From positions 1 to 64,000 of the forward strand of contig NZ_JADUCM010000017.1 in the NCBI RefSeq assembly GCF_016009175.1: 64,000 bases of DNA, in the 5' to 3' direction. Position 1 is the stretch's first letter. Each line of letters starts with the position of its first letter. Under the pieces are notes generated by a model. It searched no databases, had not been told where the DNA came from, and saw only the letters and a program-made list of their open reading frames with translations. The stretch comes from Pseudomonas alkylphenolica. Lineage in GTDB: Bacteria; Pseudomonadota; Gammaproteobacteria; Pseudomonadales; Pseudomonadaceae. Below, in pieces: positions 38,987-46,929 of this stretch. A program made the translations under genes and the position numbers.

Positions 38987-39460
38987 TTAGCGGTGACGCC
39001 AGTGCTTCTTGTGCTTGCGGTGGCCGTAGTGGTGACCACGGTCACGGTAGTAGCGACGGTCGTCGTAGCCACGGTTGCTGTAGTGACGGTCTTCTTTGTC
39101 GGCTTCTTTGCCCATGTAGTTACCCAGGGCACCACCGGCACCGCCACCTGCGGCTGCACCCATGTAACCGCCCGTGGTACCACCGACGCTACGGCCGATC
39201 GCGTTACCGCCAGCTGCGCCCAGGGCGCCACCGATGGCCGCTTCGCCACGGCTGTGCTTGTTCGCGCCTACGGCACTACCTGCCGCGCCGCCAAGGCCTG
39301 CGCCGATCGTGGAGCCGGTGCTGCCACCGATCGAGTTACCGACCACTGAGCCCAGTACCCCACCCAATGCGCCGCCGATGCCGGCTTCGGTGGTGCCACC
39401 TGCTGAGGCAACGCCACTGAGCAGGCTGAGGGACAACAACAGAATCGAGGAGTACTTCAT
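38987..39460 (-). CDS. Glycine-zipper envelope protein with His/Arg-rich tail
   Basis: This 157-residue protein has a signal peptide of about 20 residues (ending GVASA-G). No lipobox cysteine is seen. The middle (residues about 22-115) is a chain of glycine-zipper repeats (GGALGGVLGSVVGN, GAGLGGAAGSAVG, GGALGAAGGNAIG), the kind that embeds in or associates with membranes. The last 35 residues are hydrophilic and rich in His, Arg and Tyr (ending HHYGHRKHKKHWRHR). The function is not known; it is likely outer membrane or periplasmic. The tail may bind metal, polyanions or peptidoglycan, which is inference. Confidence 0.8.
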   Translation of the reverse strand: MKYSSILLLSLSLLSGVASAGGTTEAGIGGALGGVLGSVVGNSIGGSTGSTIGAGLGGAAGSAVGANKHSRGEAAIGGALGAAGGNAIGRSVGGTTGGYMGAAAGGGAGGALGNYMGKEADKEDRHYSNRGYDDRRYYRDRGHHYGHRKHKKHWRHR

Positions 39461-39618
39461 CAAGAGAGCCTCATAAGGATGACGAGGCGATCCTGAGGCT
39501 GGAGGAGGGGGCTGGCAATGGAAATCCGACGAGTAACACGAGTTGTACACAATTCTCTAAGTTACTGTTTTAGCTGTGAAACTTTCTTGATTTTTGGCTG
39601 TCTGAGCTTACTTGAGAC

Positions 39619-39651
39619 AAGGCCCTGAGATCATTTTCAGGGCCTTTTTTG
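39619..39651 (+). terminator. Plus-strand intrinsic terminator with no plus-strand gene
   Basis: AAGGCCCTGA / TCAGGGCCTT (10-bp stem) with TTTTTT following on the plus strand. Both neighbours (glycine-zipper gene and the YdeP-like gene) are on the minus strand. On the minus strand the hairpin is followed by GTCTC, so it would be weaker as the YdeP-gene terminator. Confidence 0.75.
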
Positions 39652-39673
39652 TGCGCGTTAGCCAAGTATTCTG

Positions 39674-42010
39674 TCAGAGGATTCTGGCATTGTCGCTGGC
39701 CGCTTCCAGTTTGATCGCGACGAATTTCGAGGTCGGTGTGTGGCTGCCATCGCCAACACTTTCCAGCGGCACCAGCGGATTGACCTCCGGATAGTAGGCC
39801 GCGGCTTGTCCGGCCGGAATGTCAAACGCCAGCAAGGTGAAGCCCTTGACCCGACGTTCACAGCCATCGCTCCACAGCGACACGATGTCGGCTTTCTGCC
39901 CCGGGTGAAAGCCCAGGCGAATGATGTCGGCCTCGTTCACAAACAGCACGTCGCGTTGGCCCTTGACCCCACGGTAGCGGTCATCGAGGCCGTAGATCGT
40001 AGTGTTGTACTGATCGTGCGAGCGCATCGACTGCATGATCAGGTCCGGCACCTGCCCGGTCGCCCGCACGCGTTCGTGCAGCAGGTCATCCGGCAGGCTA
40101 TTGGCTTTGAAGTTGGCGCGGCCGCTGGCGGTTTTCCATTGCCGCTGGCCGGCGCTGCTGCCCAGGTAGAAGCCACCGGGGTGTTCCAGGCGCTGGTTGA
40201 AGTCGGTAAAGCCTGGAATGGTGTCGGCGATCAGGTCGCGAATGCGTCCGTAGTCAGCCACCAGCCAGTGCCAGTCGACGGGTTTTGAACCCAGCGTCGC
40301 CGCCGCGATGCCGGCAATCACCGCCGGCTCTGAACGCATGTGCCGTGACAACGGCTTGAGCTGGCCGTTGGAGGCATGGACCATGCTGAATGAGTCTTCC
40401 ACCGTGACCGCTTGCGGGCCTTCGCTTTGCATATCGATGTCGGTTCGACCCAGGCACGGCAGGATCAGTGCCTGCTTGCCGTGCATCAAGTGGCTGCGAT
40501 TGAGCTTGGTGCTGATCTGTACCGTCAGTTTGCAACTGCGCAGGGCCTGGGCGGTACGTTCGGTGTCGGGTGTCGCCTGGGCAAAATTGCCACCCAGCGC
40601 AATGAATACCTTGGCCTTGCCGGCAAGCATGGCGCCGATCGCTTCAACGGTGTTGTGGCCGTCGTGGCGCGGCACCTGGAACTGGAAGCGCCGCTCCAGG
40701 GCATCGAGCAAGGCCACCGGCGGACGCTCGTTGATGCCCATGGTGCGGTCGCCCTGTACGTTGCTGTGGCCGCGCACCGGGCACAGGCCGGCACCCGGTG
40801 TACCGAGGTTGCCGCGCAGCAGCATGAGGTTGGCGATTTCCTGGATGGTCGCCACCGAGTGACGGTGCTGGGTGATGCCCATGGCCCAGCACATGATGAC
40901 TTTTTTGGCCTTGCAGTACATCCGTGCGGCTTGCTCGATTTCAGCCAGGTTCAAGCCGGACTGAGCCTCGATGTGCGCCCACGGGGTATCGTCCACGGCG
41001 GCGAGGTAATCGAGTACACCTTGGGTGTGCTGGTTGAGGAAGTCATGGTCGAACACCGCCGGGGCGTTGCTGGCCTGGGCTTCACGTTCCCACTGCAACA
41101 AGTACTTGGCCATGCCGCGCAGCACCGCCATGTCGCCGCCCAGTGCCGGACGGAAATACGCTGTGTTGGTCGGGCGGTCGCCGTTGGTGAGCATCTCCAG
41201 CGGGTGCTGCGGGTGCTGGAAGCGCTCCAGGCCGCGTTCCTTGAGCGGGTTGATGCACACAACCTGGGCACCACGCTTGACCGCTTCGCGCAGCGGTTCA
41301 AGCATGCGCGGATGGTTAGTGCCAGGGTTCTGGCCCCAGACGAAAATGGCGTCGGCGTGTTCGAAGTCGTCAAAGGTCACGGTGCCCTTGCCGACCCCGA
41401 CACTCTGGCTCAGGGCGACACCGCTGGCCTCGTGGCACATGTTCGAGCAGTCGGGGAAGTTGTTGGTGCCATAGGCGCGCACGAACAGCTGATACAGGTA
41501 GGCCGCTTCGTTGCTGGCCCGGCCCGAAGTGTAGAACTCGGCCTGGTCCGGGCTTTCCAGCGCGTGCAGGTGCTCGGCGATCAGCGCGAACGCTGCGTCC
41601 CAGTCAATCGGCCGGTAGCGGTCGCTACTCGGTTCGTAAACCATGGGCTCGGTCAGGCGCCCCTGGTACTCAAGCCAGTAGTCACTTTGGGTCAACAGTG
41701 AGGTGACACTGTGGCGCGCAAAGAAAGCGGCATCGACACGGCGTTTGGTGGCTTCCCAGTTCACTGCCTTGGCGCCGTTCTCGCAGAACTTGACCATGCC
41801 GCTTTCCGGCGAGTCGCCCCAGGCACAGCCCGGGCAATCAAACCCGCCGTTCTGGTTGGTTTTGAGCAGGGCGCGAATGTTCTTCAGGGCGTTGTCGCTG
41901 CCGATCCACGCCTGGGCCACGCTGCGTAGCGCCCCCCAGCCACCAGCGGCGCCATGGTAAGGCTTGTAGCGGGGTACGGGCTTTTGGTCGGCTTGGTGAT
42001 GCAGGCTCAC
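39674..42010 (-). CDS. FdhF/YdeP-family molybdopterin oxidoreductase
   Basis: This 778-residue molybdopterin enzyme resembles formate dehydrogenase alpha chains, YdeP subgroup. An N-terminal cluster site shows C59-P-G-C62 and C76 (FDCPGCAWG...KFCENG). Then comes the Mo-bis-MGD fold (FYTSGRASNEAAYLYQLF, VWGQNPGTNHPRML, SNVQGDRTMGI) and the C-terminal dinucleotide-binding domain (RSHDQYNTTIYGLDDRYRG). There is no selenocysteine codon. The GTG at 42010 overlaps the fdhD stop. No dedicated electron-transfer subunit is nearby. The substrate is unknown; E. coli YdeP is linked to acid resistance. Confidence 0.88.
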   Translation of the reverse strand: MSLHHQADQKPVPRYKPYHGAAGGWGALRSVAQAWIGSDNALKNIRALLKTNQNGGFDCPGCAWGDSPESGMVKFCENGAKAVNWEATKRRVDAAFFARHSVTSLLTQSDYWLEYQGRLTEPMVYEPSSDRYRPIDWDAAFALIAEHLHALESPDQAEFYTSGRASNEAAYLYQLFVRAYGTNNFPDCSNMCHEASGVALSQSVGVGKGTVTFDDFEHADAIFVWGQNPGTNHPRMLEPLREAVKRGAQVVCINPLKERGLERFQHPQHPLEMLTNGDRPTNTAYFRPALGGDMAVLRGMAKYLLQWEREAQASNAPAVFDHDFLNQHTQGVLDYLAAVDDTPWAHIEAQSGLNLAEIEQAARMYCKAKKVIMCWAMGITQHRHSVATIQEIANLMLLRGNLGTPGAGLCPVRGHSNVQGDRTMGINERPPVALLDALERRFQFQVPRHDGHNTVEAIGAMLAGKAKVFIALGGNFAQATPDTERTAQALRSCKLTVQISTKLNRSHLMHGKQALILPCLGRTDIDMQSEGPQAVTVEDSFSMVHASNGQLKPLSRHMRSEPAVIAGIAAATLGSKPVDWHWLVADYGRIRDLIADTIPGFTDFNQRLEHPGGFYLGSSAGQRQWKTASGRANFKANSLPDDLLHERVRATGQVPDLIMQSMRSHDQYNTTIYGLDDRYRGVKGQRDVLFVNEADIIRLGFHPGQKADIVSLWSDGCERRVKGFTLLAFDIPAGQAAAYYPEVNPLVPLESVGDGSHTPTSKFVAIKLEAASDNARIL

Positions 42011-42843
42011 GATGGGTTCTCCAGCACGGGGCTGAAAACCCGTGGTGCACTGTGCTTAGGCAAATGGATCAGGTTGAGGTTATGTCGGCGTGCCCATTGC
42101 AGGGCCAAGCCGGTGGGGGACGACAGGCTGACCAGGGTCTGGATGCCGGCCCGCAAGACTTTCTGGATCAGCTCCAGACTGCAGCGGCTGGTGACAATGG
42201 CCAGGCCGCCATCAAGGCTGATGTGCTGGCGCAGCAGGGCGCCGATCAGCTTGTCCAGCGCGTTGTGCCGGCCAATGTCTTCGCGGCCCAGCAACAATTC
42301 GCCCTGGTTGTTCATGAACAGGGCGGCATGCACGGCACCGCAGTGCTGGCCCAGGGGCTGGAAGGCATCAATGCGTTGGCGCAGGCCGTCGAGCCAGTGC
42401 GCCGGCGGCAGGGGGGCGCCAGGCAGCACACTGAGCTCGGGCAGGGCCTGCTCCAGGGCTTCGACCCCGCACAGGCCGCAGCCACTGGTACCGGCCAGCT
42501 GCCGGCGCTGGTTCTTGAGGTTCCAGAACGCCCGGCTGGCGATTTCCACCTCGGCACTGATGGCGCTGTCGCGGCTATTGAGCTTGAGGTCGTAGATTTC
42601 GTCGGGCGAGGCAATGATGCCGCTGCCCAGGCTGAAGCCGACGATGAAGTCTTCAAGGTCCGTCGGGCTGACCAGCATTACCGCCTGGTTGATGCCGTTG
42701 TAGGCAATGGCCAGGGCGACTTCTTCGGCCAGCGCGGTACTGGCCTGGCTGTCATCGGTCAGTTGGCTGTAGTCATAGCGGTTGCTGGCCGCGGGCGCAG
42801 TCAGGGGGACGGACGCTGCGCAGGCCGGAGGTTTTGTGCTCAT
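42007..42843 (-). CDS. fdhD: FdhD, formate dehydrogenase accessory sulfurtransferase
   Basis: This 278-residue FdhD protein has the key CxxC loop GTSGCGLCGVEALEQ (around residue 120) used to pass sulfur from IscS to the molybdenum cofactor. The C-terminal RCSLELIQKVLRAGIQTLVS and GREDIGRHNALDK are typical. It activates the YdeP-like enzyme whose GTG start overlaps its stop. It is the upstream gene of the pair and lies downstream of a LysR regulator. Confidence 0.93.
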   Translation of the reverse strand: MSTKPPACAASVPLTAPAASNRYDYSQLTDDSQASTALAEEVALAIAYNGINQAVMLVSPTDLEDFIVGFSLGSGIIASPDEIYDLKLNSRDSAISAEVEIASRAFWNLKNQRRQLAGTSGCGLCGVEALEQALPELSVLPGAPLPPAHWLDGLRQRIDAFQPLGQHCGAVHAALFMNNQGELLLGREDIGRHNALDKLIGALLRQHISLDGGLAIVTSRCSLELIQKVLRAGIQTLVSLSSPTGLALQWARRHNLNLIHLPKHSAPRVFSPVLENPS

Positions 42844-42935
42844 CAGAGATACCGGCGGCTAGTCTGATTTAAGCCTAGGCTGGCGCTCGGGTATCGTCTA
42901 ATCGCTAATCCTGATGCCGTGATAGATGGCGTCGA

Positions 42936-43823
42936 TCACGCACCGCTTTGCAGCGCCTGAAATTCGGCCAGACACGCTTCGGCCAGGGCCGAGCGTGGCG
43001 CCGTACGGCGCATGATCAGGCCCAGCGGGGCCAGTGTGCTGGCCTGATCGATCGGCTGCAGGCGCAACCGCTCGGTCAGCCCCTCAAGGCCCGCCGCCAG
43101 CGGCATGATCGCGCAACACAAGCCGCCACTGACGGCCTGGGCCAACTGATGGACGGCGTCGGTCTGCACCACCAGGCGCGGTTGCAGGCCGCGGCTGTTG
43201 AAATTGTGATCAATCGACTGGCGAAAATGCATGCCGGCGGTGAGCAACCCCAGTGGCAGCGTGCTTACGGTCTGCCAGCTCAATGGTTGATCGTCGAAGC
43301 TGAAGTGCGCCGGGTCATACAACAGGCCCAGGCGCGTTTCGCCCAACGGCAAGGACAGGAAGCGCTCGTTGTCGAGCCGTTCGAGGTAGGACACGCCGAG
43401 GTCCAGGCGATTGCTGCTGAGCTGCTCTAGGATCTGCTCGGAACTCAGCGCGCTGAGTTCAAAGTTCAGGTCCGGGTGGCGTTGGTGCAGGCGTTGCAGC
43501 AGGGGCATCGGGTCAAAGCTCGACAGCGGCACCACGCCCAGGCGCAGGTTGCCGACCAGGTGCCCGCGACAGGCGGCGGCTTCGGCCTGCAGGCCGTCGT
43601 AGGCGGCGATGACCGAGCGAGCCCAGGCCAGCACGCGCTCACCTTGCGCGGTGAAGCCTTCAAAGCGCTGGCCACGGTTGACCAGTGCCAGGTCCAGCTC
43701 CTGCTCCAGGTTGCGCAGGCGCATCGACAGGGTGGGCTGGGTCACATGGCAGCGGGCGGCGGCCTGGCCAAAGTGGCGGGTTTCATCCAGGGCGATGAGG
43801 AATTTGAGTTGTTTGATGTCCAT
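42936..43823 (-). CDS. LysR-family transcriptional regulator
   Basis: This 295-residue LysR regulator has an N-terminal winged HTH (residues 2-62: QLKFLIALDETRHFGQAAARCHVTQP, shown partly) and a C-terminal periplasmic-type binding fold. The ATG at 43823 (MDIKQLKFL) is preferred. It lies upstream of fdhD in the same orientation with a 92-bp gap, so it may control fdhD and the YdeP-like gene. It is not one I can name; the inducer is unknown. Confidence 0.87.
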   Translation of the reverse strand: MDIKQLKFLIALDETRHFGQAAARCHVTQPTLSMRLRNLEQELDLALVNRGQRFEGFTAQGERVLAWARSVIAAYDGLQAEAAACRGHLVGNLRLGVVPLSSFDPMPLLQRLHQRHPDLNFELSALSSEQILEQLSSNRLDLGVSYLERLDNERFLSLPLGETRLGLLYDPAHFSFDDQPLSWQTVSTLPLGLLTAGMHFRQSIDHNFNSRGLQPRLVVQTDAVHQLAQAVSGGLCCAIMPLAAGLEGLTERLRLQPIDQASTLAPLGLIMRRTAPRSALAEACLAEFQALQSGA

Positions 43824-43907
43824 CGTCGCTCCTCGGCACAAAGCAGGCGCAGCATTCTAACCTGTCCTAGACTCCAGGCTCCGAGATTCAACACCAAGGA
43901 GAGCGGT

Positions 43908-44348
43908 ATGAGCATTTTCAGTTTCATCAAAGAAGCCGGCGAGAAAATCGTCGACCTGTTGACCCCAGGTAATGCCAATGCCAGCGAGCAGTTGAAGGAC
44001 CACGTGGCGAAGGTCGGGCTGGGTAATCCGAACGTGCAGACCACGGTGGAGGGCGACAAGGTTACCGTCACCGGTGAGGTGGCCAGCCAGGAAGAGAAAG
44101 AGAAGATCCTGCTGGCCCTGGGTAACATTGCCGGTGTGGCCTCGGTAGACGACCAGATCACCGTTACCGGCCCGGTTGTTGCGGCCGCGCGCTTTGTCGT
44201 GGTGAAAAAAGGCGACACCCTGAGCGCCATTTCCCTTGCGGTGTACGGCAATGCCAACCAGTACAACAAGATCTTCGAGGCCAACAAGCCACTGCTCAGC
44301 CACCCGGATAAAATCTACCCGGGCCAGACGCTGCGCATTCCCGAGTAA
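43908..44348 (+). CDS. BON and LysM domain protein (Kbp/YgaU-like)
   Basis: This 146-residue protein has an N-terminal BON domain (residues about 25-88, VTVTGEVASQEEKEKILLALG) and a C-terminal LysM domain (residues about 95-144, FVVVKKGDTLSAISLAVYGN...LRIPE). It has the same two-domain order and length as E. coli Kbp (YgaU), a cytoplasmic K+-binding protein. No signal peptide is visible. AAGGAGAG lies before the ATG at 43908. It is monocistronic and ends 3 bp from the convergent HAD gene. Confidence 0.88.
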   Translation: MSIFSFIKEAGEKIVDLLTPGNANASEQLKDHVAKVGLGNPNVQTTVEGDKVTVTGEVASQEEKEKILLALGNIAGVASVDDQITVTGPVVAAARFVVVKKGDTLSAISLAVYGNANQYNKIFEANKPLLSHPDKIYPGQTLRIPE

Positions 44349-44351
44349 GCC

Positions 44352-45014
44352 TCAAAGCCCTTCGAGCAGTGCCCGGTAGTCCTCAACGGCGGCGAACTCC
44401 TCGGTATCACGCGGCCCTTTGCGGCTGTCCGGCTGGCGCACCGCAAGCAGGTGCGCCACGCCGAAGTCGCGGGCGCTGCGCAGTATCGACAAGGTGTCGT
44501 CGATAAACAGGCTGCGTTCTGGTGCAAAACCGATATCGGCCTGCAGCGCTTCCCAGAACTGTGGATTCTCCTTGGGGAAGCCGTAGTCGTGGGAGCTGAT
44601 CAACCGTTCGAAGTACGGCGCCAACTCCACCTTTTCCAGTTTCAGTGACAGCGAGTCGCGGTGCGCGTTGGTGATCAGGATCACCCGCTTGCCGGCCTGC
44701 TTGATCGCCTGCAGGAACGTATCGGCATCCGGGCGCAAGGCTATCAGGTGGGCAGTTTCCAGCTTCAGCTCGCGAATCGGCAGGTTGAGTTCGCGGCTCC
44801 AGAAATCCAGGCAGTACCAGTTCAGCGAGCCCGCGTTCTGCTCGAACAACGGTTGCAGCTCGAGCTCTGCCATGGCCCGGCTGATGCCGTGCAGGTCGGC
44901 GTAGCGCTGCGGCAGGTGTTCTAGCCAGAAGTGGTTGTCGAAATGCAGGTCGAGCAGTGTGCCGTCCATGTCCAGCAGAACGGTGTCGATGGTGGACCAG
45001 GCTAAAACGGGCAT
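44352..45014 (-). CDS. yrfG: HAD-family GMP/IMP nucleotidase YrfG
   Basis: This 220-residue HAD phosphatase has motif I DTVLLDMDGTLLD (nucleophile in DMDGT), motif II ILITNAHRD, and motif III/IV lysine and DD (RSLFIDDTLSILR). It matches YrfG, which dephosphorylates GMP and IMP. The ATG at 45014 (MPVLAWSTI) is chosen over an upstream frame. It is divergent from nudE. Confidence 0.85.
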   Translation of the reverse strand: MPVLAWSTIDTVLLDMDGTLLDLHFDNHFWLEHLPQRYADLHGISRAMAELELQPLFEQNAGSLNWYCLDFWSRELNLPIRELKLETAHLIALRPDADTFLQAIKQAGKRVILITNAHRDSLSLKLEKVELAPYFERLISSHDYGFPKENPQFWEALQADIGFAPERSLFIDDTLSILRSARDFGVAHLLAVRQPDSRKGPRDTEEFAAVEDYRALLEGL

Positions 45015-45094
45015 ATGAAATTCTCGGACAGTCAGGGCAGCAGCGGCCGGGCAAGCCACGGTATAGTAACCCGTTCATGCCAAGGAGCCGCCCC

Positions 45095-45661
45095 ATGCGC
45101 CAGAAACCCACCGTCCTTTCTCGCGAGATTGTCGCCAGCAGCCGCCTGTTTCGGGTTGAAGCCGTGCAACTGCGCTTTGCCAACGGCAACGAGCGTACCT
45201 ATGAGCGGCTGGTAGGGCGCGGAAATGGCTACGGTGCGGTGATGATCGTGGCGATGCTCGATGCCGAGCATGCGGTGCTGGTCGAGGAGTATTGCGGTGG
45301 CACGGATGAATACGAGCTGTCGTTGCCCAAAGGCTTGATCGAGCCCGGTGAAGACGTGTTGGCGGCCGCCAACCGCGAGCTCAAGGAAGAAGCCGGCTAT
45401 GGCGCGCGCCAGCTTGAACACCTCACCGAGCTGTCGTTGTCGCCGGGCTACATGAGCCAGAAGATTCAGGTGGTGCTGGCCTCCGATCTGTACGAAGAGC
45501 GGCTGGAGGGCGACGAGCCTGAGCCGATGCGGGTCGACAAGGTCAGCCTGCGCGAGCTTTCGGCCCTGGCCCAGCACCCGCAGTTTTCCGAAGGACGAGC
45601 GTTGGCGGCGCTGTACCTGGTACGTGACCTGCTGACCCAGCGCGGAGTTTTCAGCGCATGA
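45095..45661 (+). CDS. nudE: ADP compounds hydrolase NudE
   Basis: This 188-residue Nudix hydrolase has the complete box GLIEPGEDVLAAANRELKEE followed by AGY (G-x5-E-x7-RE-x2-EE-x-GY). It matches NudE, which hydrolyses ADP-ribose, NADH and Ap3A-like compounds. CAAGGAG precedes the ATG at 45095. Its stop overlaps the cysQ start (ATGA), so the two are cotranslated. Confidence 0.92.
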   Translation: MRQKPTVLSREIVASSRLFRVEAVQLRFANGNERTYERLVGRGNGYGAVMIVAMLDAEHAVLVEEYCGGTDEYELSLPKGLIEPGEDVLAAANRELKEEAGYGARQLEHLTELSLSPGYMSQKIQVVLASDLYEERLEGDEPEPMRVDKVSLRELSALAQHPQFSEGRALAALYLVRDLLTQRGVFSA

Positions 45662-46485
45662 GTGACCAGCAGTTGATGCAACAGGTGGTCGCGCTGGCGC
45701 GTCAGGCGGGCGCTGCCATCCTGCCGTTCTGGCGGGCGGATGTAGCCGTGACCACCAAGGCCGATGAGTCGCCAGTGACTGCAGCTGACCTGGCCGCCCA
45801 TGAGGTTATTGCCAAGGGCCTGCAGGCGTTGGCCCCCGAGATTCCGGTGCTGTCGGAAGAAGACTGCGGCATTGCCTTGGCTGAACGCCAGCAGTGGACG
45901 CGCTGGTGGCTGGTTGATCCGCTTGATGGCACCAAGGAGTTCATCGCCGGGACGGAAGAGTTCACCGTCAACATCGCGCTGGTCGAGCAGGGGCGGGTGG
46001 TGTTCGGCGTGGTGGCCATCCCCACCACTGGCCGTTGCTACTACGGCGGCAGCGCGCTTGGTGCCTGGCTGGAAGAGGCCGATGGCCAGGCCCGGGCCAT
46101 TCAAGTGCGTCAGGCCCCGGCAGCCGGCTCGGCCTTTACCGTAGTCGCCAGTCGTCGTCACTCCAGCCCGCAGCAAGAAGCGCTGCTGGCCGGCCTCAGC
46201 GCTGCCGTGGGTGAGCTGGCGCTGGCCAACATCGGCAGTTCGCTTAAGTTCTGCCTGCTGGCCGAAGGTACGGCAGATTGCTACCCGCGGCTGGCGCCAA
46301 CCTCGCAGTGGGACACCGCTGCGGCGCAAGGAGTGCTGGAAGGGGCTGGCGGCGAGGTGCTCGGCCTGGATGGCCAGGCCTTTACCTACCCGCCGCGTGA
46401 ATCGTTGCTCAATCCGTTTTTCCTGGCGTTGCCGGCCGCCGCGCCGTGGCGCGGCAAGCTGTTGCAGCTGGCCTCAACGATGTAG
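45658..46485 (+). CDS. cysQ: 3'(2'),5'-bisphosphate nucleotidase CysQ
   Basis: This 275-residue inositol-phosphatase-like enzyme shows the metal-site motif LVDPLDGTKEF (around residue 84) and SEEDCG (around 65). It removes the 3'-phosphate from PAP, the by-product of sulfate assimilation. The ATG at 45658 overlaps nudE. Its end overlaps the convergent YiiD-like gene by 12 bp. Confidence 0.93.
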   Translation: MSDQQLMQQVVALARQAGAAILPFWRADVAVTTKADESPVTAADLAAHEVIAKGLQALAPEIPVLSEEDCGIALAERQQWTRWWLVDPLDGTKEFIAGTEEFTVNIALVEQGRVVFGVVAIPTTGRCYYGGSALGAWLEEADGQARAIQVRQAPAAGSAFTVVASRRHSSPQQEALLAGLSAAVGELALANIGSSLKFCLLAEGTADCYPRLAPTSQWDTAAAQGVLEGAGGEVLGLDGQAFTYPPRESLLNPFFLALPAAAPWRGKLLQLASTM

Positions 46486-46929
46486 CACGTACTGGCCGCT
46501 GAACAGCACGGCGGCCTCATCACTGCCGGCGTTGTTGACCTGCGTTTGCAGGTTGAGGCGCGCCCGGCCGCGGCGCTGGTAGGTGGCAACGAAGCGCTCC
46601 CAGACTTTTTCCTCCGGCGCCTGGCACATGGCGATTGCCGCGCCGGTCACCGGTAGCGGATAGCTGATCTGCCCTTCCTGAATGACGATGTGGCCATCGT
46701 CGATGCCTGCTTCACGCAGGCGCAGGTGCAGCCAGCCCCAACCCACCAGCACCGCCGCACAGTACAGGCTGCCGCCAAACATGGTGCTCTTGTGGTTGAC
46801 GTTGGCCGCCAGCGGCAGTTGCAGGCGCAGGGTCTGCTGCTGCCAGTCGAGCACCTGCAAACCCATTTCGCGGGTCAGCGGGATATCACCGTGCAGCACC
46901 GATTCCAGGTAGTGGCTGTCCGTGGTCAT
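46474..46929 (-). CDS. YiiD C-terminal-type thioesterase domain protein
   Basis: This 151-residue hotdog-like domain corresponds to the C-terminal part of E. coli YiiD (FabY-like region), a putative thioesterase domain without the N-terminal acetyltransferase. The pattern NHKSTMFGGSLYCAAVLVGWGWLHL (shown in part; residues about 43-67) is family-typical. It overlaps dctD-like on one side (ATGA at 46929-46926) and cysQ on the other. The substrate is not known. Confidence 0.8.
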   Translation of the reverse strand: MTTDSHYLESVLHGDIPLTREMGLQVLDWQQQTLRLQLPLAANVNHKSTMFGGSLYCAAVLVGWGWLHLRLREAGIDDGHIVIQEGQISYPLPVTGAAIAMCQAPEEKVWERFVATYQRRGRARLNLQTQVNNAGSDEAAVLFSGQYVLHR

